A DNA stretch of 64,000 bases, from positions 372,001 to 436,000 of the forward strand of contig NZ_VITN01000003.1 of assembly GCF_007828045.1 (NCBI RefSeq), given 5' to 3'. The stretch is from Nitrospirillum amazonense (GTDB taxonomy: Bacteria > Pseudomonadota > Alphaproteobacteria > Azospirillales > Azospirillaceae). Positions 57,654 through 64,000 of the stretch are shown piece by piece. The position numbers and the translations under genes are program-made. Each line of letters opens with the position of its first letter. The first letter of the stretch is position 1. The notes beneath the pieces were generated by a model. It saw only the letters and a program-made list of their open reading frames with translations, had not been told where the DNA came from and ran no database searches.

Positions 57654-59204
57654 ATGCTGTCACCCCACTTCCGCGCGTTGATGGACACCGTGCCCGATGG
57701 CGTGATCGTCATCGACGGCCAGGGTACGATACTATCCTTCAACCCCGCCTGCGAACGCCTGTTCGGCTGGACGGCGGCGGAGGTGATGGGCCGTAACGTC
57801 AAGATGCTGATGCCCGCCCCCTACCAGGGCGAACACGACCAGTATCTGGCCCGCTACCGCGCCACGGGGGAAAAACGGATCATCGGCATCGGCCGCGAGG
57901 CCACGGGCCTGCGCCGGGACGGCACCACCTTCCCCATGGAACTGTCGGTGGGCGAGGCGCTGCAGGACGGGCCGACGGCCTATATCGGCATCATCCGCGA
58001 CATCAGCGACCGGCGGGCGGCGGAACAGGCCTTGCGCAACCGCGAGGCGCGCCTGGCCTCCATCATCGAGACCATCCCGGACGCCCTCATCGTCATCGAT
58101 GGACAGGGGCTGATCCGTTCGTTCAGCCCGGCCGCCCAGCGCCTGTTCGGCTATGCCGAGGCGGAGGTGCAGGGGCGGAACGTCAGCATGCTCATGCCCT
58201 CGCCCTACCGGGAGCAGCACGACCAGTACATCGCCCGCTACCTCGCCACGGGGGAGAAGCGCATCATCGGCGTCGGCCGCATCGTCTCCGGCCAGCGCCG
58301 CGATGGAACCGTGTTCCCCATGGAACTGGCGGTCGGTGCCGTGGACCTGGAGGGCGAGCGCCTGTTCACCGGCTTCGTCCACGACCTGACGGAACACCAG
58401 GCGGTGGAGCGGCGGCTGCAGCAGTTGCAGGCGGAACTGCTGCACGTCGGTCGGGTCAGCGTCATGGGGCAGTTGGCGTCGGCCCTGGCACATGAGCTGA
58501 ACCAGCCGCTGACGGCGGTGGTCAATTACATCAAGGCGTCCCTGCGGCTGCTGGAGCGGCCGGAAACCGTCGACATGCCCCTGGCGCGGGAGGCCATGGA
58601 AAAGGCGTCGGCGCAGGCCCTGCGGGCCGGGCAGATCATCCGGCGGCTGCGCGACTTCATCGCCAAGGGCGGCACCGACCGGCGTGCGGAAAGCCTGGAT
58701 GGCCTGATCGAAGAGGCGGCCGCCCTGGCCCTGGTCGGGGCGCGGGAAAGCGGCGTGCGCATGGAATTGCGCCTGCAGCGGCAGGACCTTCGCGCCGTCA
58801 TCGACAAAATCCAGATCCAACAGGTGCTGCTCAACCTCATCCGCAACGCGGTCGAGGCTATGGAAGGCCAGCCGGAACGCATCCTGTCCATCACGGCGGC
58901 CCCCATCGCGGTCCCCGCGACGGCCCCCGCGACGGCCCCCGCGACGGCCCCGGACGGGGCGGGGTTCATGGAGATCGCTGTGGCTGATACCGGCCATGGG
59001 CTGGATGACGCCACCATGGCCCGCCTGTTCCAGCCCTTCGTTTCCGGCAAGGAACGGGGCATGGGGGTGGGGCTGTCGATCAGCCGGTCCATCGTCGAGG
59101 CCCATGGCGGGCGGCTGTGGCCCGAACGTAATGAACACGGCGGCGCGACCTTCCGTTTCACGCTGCCCCTGCTGCCTGAGACCGAGAGAAACCATGACGC
59201 CTGA
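57654..59204 (+). CDS. FixL-type histidine kinase with two haem-PAS domains
   Basis: This is a 516-residue soluble kinase with no membrane segment. PAS-A (about 5-120) and PAS-B (about 135-250) are both of the FixL type. The haem-ligand histidine is His61 in GEHDQYLARY and His189 in EQHDQYIARY. The two arginines that in Bradyrhizobium FixL are R206 and R220 have counterparts R67/R81 and R195/R209. The HisKA has His280 in ALAHELNQPLTAV; the ATPase has NAVEAMEGQP, ADTGHGLDD and GMGVGLSISRSIVEAHGG. A three-fold 12-base repeat adds (ATAP)3 inside the ATPase domain. It overlaps the regulator gene by 11 bases. Confidence 0.88.
   Translation: MLSPHFRALMDTVPDGVIVIDGQGTILSFNPACERLFGWTAAEVMGRNVKMLMPAPYQGEHDQYLARYRATGEKRIIGIGREATGLRRDGTTFPMELSVGEALQDGPTAYIGIIRDISDRRAAEQALRNREARLASIIETIPDALIVIDGQGLIRSFSPAAQRLFGYAEAEVQGRNVSMLMPSPYREQHDQYIARYLATGEKRIIGVGRIVSGQRRDGTVFPMELAVGAVDLEGERLFTGFVHDLTEHQAVERRLQQLQAELLHVGRVSVMGQLASALAHELNQPLTAVVNYIKASLRLLERPETVDMPLAREAMEKASAQALRAGQIIRRLRDFIAKGGTDRRAESLDGLIEEAAALALVGARESGVRMELRLQRQDLRAVIDKIQIQQVLLNLIRNAVEAMEGQPERILSITAAPIAVPATAPATAPATAPDGAGFMEIAVADTGHGLDDATMARLFQPFVSGKERGMGVGLSISRSIVEAHGGRLWPERNEHGGATFRFTLPLLPETERNHDA
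58914..58949 (+). repeat. Three tandem copies of a 12-base unit inside the kinase gene
   Basis: CCCGCGACGGCC occurs three times without change. It adds ATAP repeats in the ATPase domain between two strands. Copy number could vary by slippage and stays in frame. Confidence 0.85.
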
Positions 59205-59838
59205 GTCGATCATCGCCGTGCTGGATGACGATGCCGCCGTGCGGGATTCGCTGCGGCTGTTGCTGATGGCGTCGGGCTACCAGGTTGCGGTCTTTTCCTC
59301 ACCCCTGGAGTTCCTGGACTCCGACGCGCCCGCGCGCTGCGCCTGCCTGGTGGTGGATGTGCGCATGCCCGGCCTGAGCGGGCTGGAGGTCCAGGAACGG
59401 CTGGTCGCGCGGGGATCCACCCTGCCGGTCATCATCATGACCGGCCATGGCGACGTCCCCCTGGCGGTGGCGGCGATGAAGGCCGGGGCCTTGGACTTCA
59501 TCGAGAAGCCGTTCGAGGAGGAGACGCTGCTCGCATCCCTCCAGTCGGCGCTGTCCCGGCCCCGTGCCATGGCCGACGCGGACTCCTCCTCTGCCGGGGC
59601 GGAGACGCCGTCGCCGGAGGCGCTGGCCTGCCTGGACGCGCTGACGCCGCGGGAATTGGACGTGTTGCGGGGGTTGGTCGATGGCAAGCCCAACAAGATC
59701 ATCGCCTTCGATCTGTCCATCAGCCCGCGCACCGTTGAAATCCACCGCGCCCGGGTGATGGAGAAGATGCGCGCCGGCAGCCTGTCCCATCTGGTGCGGC
59801 TGGCGCTGGCGGCAGGTATTCGCCCGGACGCGGGTTGA
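59194..59838 (+). CDS. FixJ-type response regulator
   Basis: This is a 214-residue protein. The receiver has acidic residues in VLDDDAAVRD, phospho-site Asp55 in LVVDVRMPG, and Lys105 in FIEKPF. A LuxR-type helix-turn-helix (about 150-212) has LTPRELDVLRGLVDGKPNKIIAFDLSISPRTVEIHRARVMEKM. It is coupled to the upstream kinase. FixJ homologues turn on nitrogen-fixation and microaerobic genes in rhizobia; targets here are not known. Confidence 0.9.
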   Translation: MTPESIIAVLDDDAAVRDSLRLLLMASGYQVAVFSSPLEFLDSDAPARCACLVVDVRMPGLSGLEVQERLVARGSTLPVIIMTGHGDVPLAVAAMKAGALDFIEKPFEEETLLASLQSALSRPRAMADADSSSAGAETPSPEALACLDALTPRELDVLRGLVDGKPNKIIAFDLSISPRTVEIHRARVMEKMRAGSLSHLVRLALAAGIRPDAG

Positions 59839-59963
59839 TCCGCGTCAAACCCGGCCGGAATACGGGGAAACCCTTATTACTCCAGTAGGCGCCGACACCT
59901 TAACGTTGGGGGTGGCGGGGTTGGCATCACCGCCGCTGGTGTAACGCCTCTAGGAGATGTGAT

Positions 59964-60341
59964 GTGGCCGAGATCGCGGCGGGACGGATCCATATCGTCG
60001 ATGACGACGAGTCCGTCCGCGACTCCTTAAAGTTCCTGCTACGGCTGTACGGCTTCGAGGTTGATCTTCACGCCTCTTGCCGTGACTTCGCCGCCGATTT
60101 CGATGGCGGTCCGGGGTGCCTGCTGCTTGACCAGCATATGCCCGACATGACGGGCGTCGAGTTCGTTGAGGGGCACCGCGCCCTGCTGCGCGACGTGCCT
60201 GTCCTGATGATGTCCGCGAATATGGAGGCGGAGACGCGCGACCGGGCCCTTCGGGCGGGGGTGGCCGGTTTCCTGGACAAGCCCGTCGATACCGGCCGGC
60301 TGCTGGATGAGTTGCGGCTGCTGCTGGGCGGCCCCGCCTGA
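59964..60341 (+). CDS. Single-domain response regulator
   Basis: This 125-residue receiver starts at a GTG with AGGAG upstream. It has IVDDDESVRDSLKFLL, phospho-site Asp56 in LLLDQHMPDM and Lys106 in FLDKPV. There is no output domain. It may compete for phosphate from the neighbouring kinase or act as a go-between, in the manner of FixT-like or CheY-like modulators; that is inference from position. Confidence 0.85.
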   Translation: MAEIAAGRIHIVDDDESVRDSLKFLLRLYGFEVDLHASCRDFAADFDGGPGCLLLDQHMPDMTGVEFVEGHRALLRDVPVLMMSANMEAETRDRALRAGVAGFLDKPVDTGRLLDELRLLLGGPA

Positions 60342-60356
60342 GGGACCGTGGTTGTG

Positions 60357-60392
60357 CGCCCATAAGGGGTTTTACGCCCATAAGGGGTTTTA
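60357..60392. repeat. Two perfect tandem 18-base repeats
   Basis: CGCCCATAAGGGGTTTTA occurs at 60357-60374 and again at 60375-60392. It lies 105-140 bases before the Crp/Fnr ATG and could be a pair of operator half-sites or a slippage duplication. It does not match TTGAT-N4-ATCAA, the FNR/FixK box. Confidence 0.85.
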
Positions 60393-60496
60393 CGTAGGTA
60401 GAAGACCGAACTCATCAGGTGGAACGTCAGGCGCTACCGTCCTCCCATGGAACGACGACGGGCTGGTTCAGGCCCGACACGAACGGGAGCCCCCAG

Positions 60497-61240
60497 ATGA
60501 CGCCATCGCTCGCCACCGCCCCGGCCGCCGCCCGCCAGCCCAGCCTGGCCGTCTTCAACGCCCTGTCGGCGCCGTCCGCCAGCCGGGCCGCATCCGCCGG
60601 CCCGTTCGCCCCCTGGGCGGACGAGGCCTCCACCTACAGCCGGGACCAAGTGATCTTTTCGGAAGGCGACACGGCCAGCAGCGTGCGCATCATCACCTCC
60701 GGCATGGTCCGCATCCTGCGTATGATGGCTGACGGCCGGCGGCAGATCGTGGGCTTCCTGCAGCCCGGCGACATGTTGGGGCTGGCCATGGGCGGCACCT
60801 ATCTCTATTCCGCCGAGGCCGTCACGCCCGTGACCTTGCGGCGCCTGTCCCGCACGCAGTTCGACACGCTGCTGGAACGGGATCCCGAATTGCGCCTGCG
60901 CCTGCTGGCGGCCACCGCGACCGAACTGCAGGTGGCGCAGGAGCAGATGCTGTTGTTGGGTCGCAAAACAGCGCCGGAGCGGCTGGCAAGCTTTCTGTTG
61001 CGCCAGGCCCGGCGGGTAACGCCCGAACCTGAGGACCATTGCCGCATCTCGCTGCCCATGACCCGCACCGACATTGCGGATTTCCTGGGGCTGACCATGG
61101 AAACGGTCTCCCGCGCCTTCACCAAGCTCAAGACCACCCACCTCGTCCGGCTGTTGCCCGACCAGATGGTGGAATTGGTGGATGTCGAGGCCTTGATCGA
61201 TTTGTCGGAAGGCGGCGGCCAGTCCAGCCTCATTCAATAG
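60497..61240 (+). CDS. Crp/Fnr-family transcription factor, FixK-like
   Basis: This is a 247-residue protein. The cyclic-nucleotide-like beta-barrel (about 45-155) has VIFSEGDTASSVRIITSGMVRI and GRRQIVGFLQPGDMLGLA. The helix-turn-helix is MTRTDIADFLGLTMETVSRAFTKLK with the E-x2-S-R contacts of the FNR/FixK class. No N-terminal cysteine cluster is present, so it is not an FNR-type oxygen sensor and could act downstream of the FixLJ-like pair. GGGAGC precedes the ATG at 60497. Its last 7 bases overlap the convergent dehydrogenase gene. Confidence 0.88.
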   Translation: MTPSLATAPAAARQPSLAVFNALSAPSASRAASAGPFAPWADEASTYSRDQVIFSEGDTASSVRIITSGMVRILRMMADGRRQIVGFLQPGDMLGLAMGGTYLYSAEAVTPVTLRRLSRTQFDTLLERDPELRLRLLAATATELQVAQEQMLLLGRKTAPERLASFLLRQARRVTPEPEDHCRISLPMTRTDIADFLGLTMETVSRAFTKLKTTHLVRLLPDQMVELVDVEALIDLSEGGGQSSLIQ

Positions 61241-62166
61241 CCGCGCCGCCGATCCACCAGGTTGATCAGCGGCTGGCCCGCGGCCAGGCGCTTCAGCCCG
61301 CCCACCACCTGTTCCACCGCCGTGCGCGCCTGGGTGATGGCGGCGACGTGGGGGGTGACGGTCACCCTAGGGTGGGTCCAGAAGGGATGGTCGGCCGGCA
61401 ACGGTTCGGTGCGGAACACGTCCAGCGTGGCACCGGCCAGGTGGCCGCTGTTCAGCGCCGCCAGCAGATCCTCCTCCACCAGATGGCGCCCCCGGGCCGC
61501 GTTGATGACCACGGCACCCCGGGGCAACTGGGCGAGCAGGCCCGCGTCCAGGATGTTCTCCGTGTCCGCCGTCAGGGGCAGCAGGCAGACCAGGATGTCC
61601 GTGCGCGCCAGGAAGGGCGCCAGGCCCCCGGCCCCGTGATATGTCGCGATGCCGTCCAGTTGCTTGGGCGAGCGGCTCCAGCCCGCCACATCGAAGCGCA
61701 GGGCCTTCAGGGCATGCGCCGCGTCGCTGCCCAGGGCGCCCAGGCCCAGGATGCCCACCTTGCGCTCCCGCGCCAGGTGCTGATGGGTCAGCTGCTTCCA
61801 CTGCCCCGCCCGCTGCTGCGCCTCGAACAGGGGGGCGTCGCGGTGCCAGCGCAGCACGTGCAGGCAGACATATTCGGTCATACCCTCGGTCAGGCCCGGT
61901 TCCACCATGCGCACCAGGGGCAGGTCGGGAAGGGTGGGATCGGCCAGCAGGGCGTCAACTCCGGCGCCCAGCGAGAAGATGACCTTCAGCTTGGGCAGGC
62001 TGGCCAGCAGGCCCGCCGGCGGCTTCCAGACCAGGGCATAGTCGATCTCCGCCGGGTCGCCCATGCCGTCCGGCCATACGCGTACATCCAGCTCAGGCAA
62101 TTGGGCGTTCAACTCATTCGCCCAGTCCTCGGCATGATCGTGGGCGGAGACGAACAGCAGGGCCAT
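61234..62166 (-). CDS. D-isomer 2-hydroxyacid dehydrogenase, GhrA-like
   Basis: This is a 310-residue protein. The NAD(P) motif is VGILGLGALGSDAAHALKALRFDVAGWSRSP. Catalytic Arg, Glu and His lie in INAARGRHLVEEDLL, DVFRTEPLP and VTPHVAAITQ. N-terminal SLGAGVDALL fits the glyoxylate/hydroxypyruvate reductase A group. It should reduce glyoxylate or hydroxypyruvate. Overlap with the convergent Crp/Fnr gene is 7 bases. It lies 12 bases beyond pheA and is probably co-transcribed. Confidence 0.87.
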   Translation of the reverse strand: MALLFVSAHDHAEDWANELNAQLPELDVRVWPDGMGDPAEIDYALVWKPPAGLLASLPKLKVIFSLGAGVDALLADPTLPDLPLVRMVEPGLTEGMTEYVCLHVLRWHRDAPLFEAQQRAGQWKQLTHQHLARERKVGILGLGALGSDAAHALKALRFDVAGWSRSPKQLDGIATYHGAGGLAPFLARTDILVCLLPLTADTENILDAGLLAQLPRGAVVINAARGRHLVEEDLLAALNSGHLAGATLDVFRTEPLPADHPFWTHPRVTVTPHVAAITQARTAVEQVVGGLKRLAAGQPLINLVDRRRGY

Positions 62167-62178
62167 CGGGAAGGCTCC

Positions 62179-63063
62179 TTAATCCTGCCCGTCGTCGCGC
62201 TGGCTGCTTTCGGAGCGGAAGGGGTGGGCGGGGTAGACGCCCAGGATTTTCAGTTCGCGGGCGAAGAAGTCCAGCTCTTCCAGCGCCAAGCGCAGGGGCC
62301 GGTCCTCGGGGTGGCCTTCCACGTCGGCGTAGAACTGGGTGGAGGTGAAGCGGCCGCCCACCATGTAGCTTTCCAGCTTGGTCATGTTGACGCCATTGGT
62401 GGCGAATCCGCCCATGGCCTTGTACAGGGCCGCCGGCACGCTGCGCACGCGGAAGACGAAGCTGGTGATGACGGGGCCCGCCCCGCGCGGCGCCGGCTTG
62501 GGCTCCCGCGACAGGATCAGGAAACGGGTGGTGTTATGCTCCGCGTCCTCGATGCCGCGCGCCAGCACCTCCAACCCGTAAATCTGCGCTGCCAGTTCCG
62601 AGGCGATAGCCCCCTGGGTCGGGTCGCCCCACGTGGCCACGTCGGCGGCCGCGCCGGCGGTGTCGGCGTGGGTGATGGGCGCCATGCCGTGGGCGCGCAG
62701 ATAGCCGCGGCACTGCGACAGCGCCTGGATGTGGGAATGCACTTGTTTCAGGCCGGCGATGGTCGCCCCCTTGGGCGCCACCAGGCAATGGACCACGCGC
62801 TGGAAATGCTCCCCGATGATGTGCAGGCCGCCCTGGGGTAACAGGTGGTGCATGTCGGCCACGCGGCCGGCCACCGAATTCTCGATGGGAATCATGGCCA
62901 GGCGGGCGCGGCCCTCCGTCACGGCGGCGAAGGCGTCCTCGAACGAGTAGCAGGGCAGGGGAGCCATGTCCGGAAACACCTGGCGGCACGCCATGTCGGA
63001 ATTGGCGCCCGGCGCCCCCTGGTAGGCGATGGTGTTCTCCGCGCCCCGCTCACTGCTGGACAT
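62179..63063 (-). CDS. pheA: Prephenate dehydratase
   Basis: PheA turns prephenate into phenylpyruvate in phenylalanine synthesis. The 294-residue protein lacks chorismate mutase. The catalytic domain has IAYQGAPGANSDMACRQVFPD, MIPIENSVAGRVADMHHLL and the NTTRFLIL motif containing the essential Thr. The ACT domain starts at SFVFRVRSVPAALYKAMGGFATNGVNMTKLESYM with the ESxM phenylalanine-binding segment. AAGGGAAAACA is before the ATG. The gene order kdsB-pheA is common in alphaproteobacteria. Confidence 0.95.
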   Translation of the reverse strand: MSSSERGAENTIAYQGAPGANSDMACRQVFPDMAPLPCYSFEDAFAAVTEGRARLAMIPIENSVAGRVADMHHLLPQGGLHIIGEHFQRVVHCLVAPKGATIAGLKQVHSHIQALSQCRGYLRAHGMAPITHADTAGAAADVATWGDPTQGAIASELAAQIYGLEVLARGIEDAEHNTTRFLILSREPKPAPRGAGPVITSFVFRVRSVPAALYKAMGGFATNGVNMTKLESYMVGGRFTSTQFYADVEGHPEDRPLRLALEELDFFARELKILGVYPAHPFRSESSQRDDGQD

Positions 63064-63097
63064 TGTTTTCCCTTTCTTGGACCGCCCCTTGACGGCG

Positions 63098-63141
63098 CGA
63101 CCGCATCCTACAACGGCATGAGCCGGAATCTCATGCCGTTG
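63098..63141 (+). repeat. Hairpin-array element, partial copy R6
   Basis: Stem IV is perfect over 12 bases: CAACGGCATGAG (63111-63122) with CTCATGCCGTTG (63130-63141). Upstream GCGACCGCATCC is the right half of stem III only. Stems I and II are absent. It lies between the kdsB stop and the pheA start. Confidence 0.7.
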
Positions 63142-63144
63142 GTT

Positions 63145-63927
63145 TTAGGGGGCGCCTATGCGGCCGATGAGGGCGCGGGCGCGTTCCAGGTCCTCCGGCG
63201 TGTCCACGCCCAGGGGCACGGCGTCCACCACCGCCACGTCGATGCGCATGCCGTTGGCCAGCGCGCGCAGCTGCTCCAGCTTCTCGCGCTGCTCCAAGGC
63301 GGCGGGGGGCAGGGCGACGAAGCGGGCCAGGGCCTCGCGACGATAGGCATACAGGCCGATGTGGTGATGGTGCGGGCCGGCACCCCAGGGGCTGGTGGTA
63401 CGGGTGAAGTACAGGGCGCGGCCCACGCGGGCGCCGGGCGCCAGCTCGACCACAGCCTTGACCACGTTGGAGTTGTGCCGCTCCTCCTCCACGGTGATCT
63501 CCACCGCCAGGGTGGCGATGTCCACCGCCGGATTGGCCAGCGGGCCGAAGGCGGCGCGCACCGTGGCCGGCTCCACCGTCGGCAAATCGCCCTGGACGTT
63601 GACCACGGCGTCGTGCCGCCCCTCCGGGTCCACCAGGCGCAGCGCCTCGTGGATGCGGTCGGAGCCGGAGGGGTGGTCAGGGTCGGTCAGCACCGCCTGG
63701 CCGCCGGCGTCGCGCACCGCCTCGACGATTTCCTTTTCCGCCGCCGCCACCAGCACCGGGCCGATGTCGGCCTCCGCCGCGCGCCGCCACACCTGCACGA
63801 TCATGGGCGCGCCGCCGATGTCGGCCAGCGGCTTGTTGGGCAGGCGGGTGGAGGCCATCCGTGCCGGAATGATCACGATGGGGGCTTTGGGCGCGCCCAC
63901 GGGAAAGACGGCGGGGCTTGAAGACAT
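63145..63927 (-). CDS. kdsB: 3-deoxy-manno-octulosonate cytidylyltransferase
   Basis: KdsB activates KDO with CTP for lipid A-core synthesis, matching the lpt genes elsewhere in the window. The 260-residue protein has [57 protein letters not shown] and [26 protein letters not shown] and [11 protein letters not shown] are near the end. The ATG at 63927 gives the family length; codons up to 63981 are not conserved. Confidence 0.95.
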   Translation of the reverse strand: MSSSPAVFPVGAPKAPIVIIPARMASTRLPNKPLADIGGAPMIVQVWRRAAEADIGPVLVAAAEKEIVEAVRDAGGQAVLTDPDHPSGSDRIHEALRLVDPEGRHDAVVNVQGDLPTVEPATVRAAFGPLANPAVDIATLAVEITVEEERHNSNVVKAVVELAPGARVGRALYFTRTTSPWGAGPHHHHIGLYAYRREALARFVALPPAALEQREKLEQLRALANGMRIDVAVVDAVPLGVDTPEDLERARALIGRIGAP

Positions 63928-64000
63928 GGGGCTTCGGCCTACGATTTGATTTGGCTCATGGCTGGGGCAGGCGTGCGACATTTACCTCCCATGGTCAAGC

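Noticed and set aside
57654-59204. Loss of haem binding in the FixL-like kinase because PHII reads KRII
   Set aside because: The histidine in PHII of Bradyrhizobium FixL is H214, not the haem ligand. The ligand H200 lies in the RHD segment, and both PAS domains keep it.

Overview
The window is a stretch of high-GC alphaproteobacterial chromosome. Gene content and order (lysC/ubiG divergent; ptsP next to lysC; lptC-lptA-lptB-rpoN-hpf-ptsN in a row; gltD directly followed by gltB; a FixL/FixJ/FixK-type module) point to the Rhodospirillales/Azospirillaceae, for example an Azospirillum or Nitrospirillum relative. I infer that from gene families and order; there is no 16S gene here.

Layout. 1-3.0 kb: tail of a DUF1178 gene, a Nudix hydrolase, a GFA-type protein and leuC. 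3.3-15.4 kb is mostly on the minus strand: DUF4167 protein, prmC-prfA (release factor and its methylase), ispG, a secreted GH39-type glycosidase coupled to a RodZ-like protein, ptsP coupled to a nitronate-monooxygenase-like gene, then lysC. 15.7-23.2 kb: ubiG, then the sigma-54/PTS-Ntr/LPS-transport block (ptsN, hpf, rpoN, lptB, lptA, lptC) and an RNase D-type exonuclease. 23.3-23.8 kb: two identical tRNA-Leu(CAG) genes in a duplicated segment. 24-32.6 kb: an NDUFA9-like epimerase, uppP and the glutamate synthase pair gltD-gltB. 32.8-36.2 kb: three tandem exported double-DTG retropepsin-like proteins. 36.3-44.9 kb: glpK, a gene-free stretch with an orphan terminator, a YgjP-type metallopeptidase, an AT-rich lipoprotein gene, pgk, a PrsW-like membrane protein, a CYTH-CHAD protein and a ParA-like ATPase. 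45-48 kb: a polymorphic-toxin locus, with a proline-hinged protein carrying a C-terminal HNH-type nuclease followed by four small immunity-like genes. 48-57.5 kb: di-haem cytochrome (RoxA-like), SDR, two GSTs, PAS protein, TAXI periplasmic protein, leucyl aminopeptidase, MarR and NlpC/P60. 57.6-61.2 kb: a soluble histidine kinase with two FixL-type haem-PAS domains, FixJ-like regulator, single-domain receiver and a Crp/Fnr regulator. 61.2-64 kb: ghrA-like dehydrogenase, pheA and kdsB.

Most of this is core metabolism and envelope assembly. The least ordinary material is: (i) a family of intergenic elements (five near-complete copies, plus isolated hairpins) built from up to four hairpins whose stems change in compensating pairs between copies while the loops stay the same; (ii) the toxin/immunity locus, with a compositionally distinct toxin tip; (iii) the tandem double-DTG protease family; and (iv) the double haem-PAS kinase module. 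No CRISPR array, insertion sequence, prophage or restriction system was seen.
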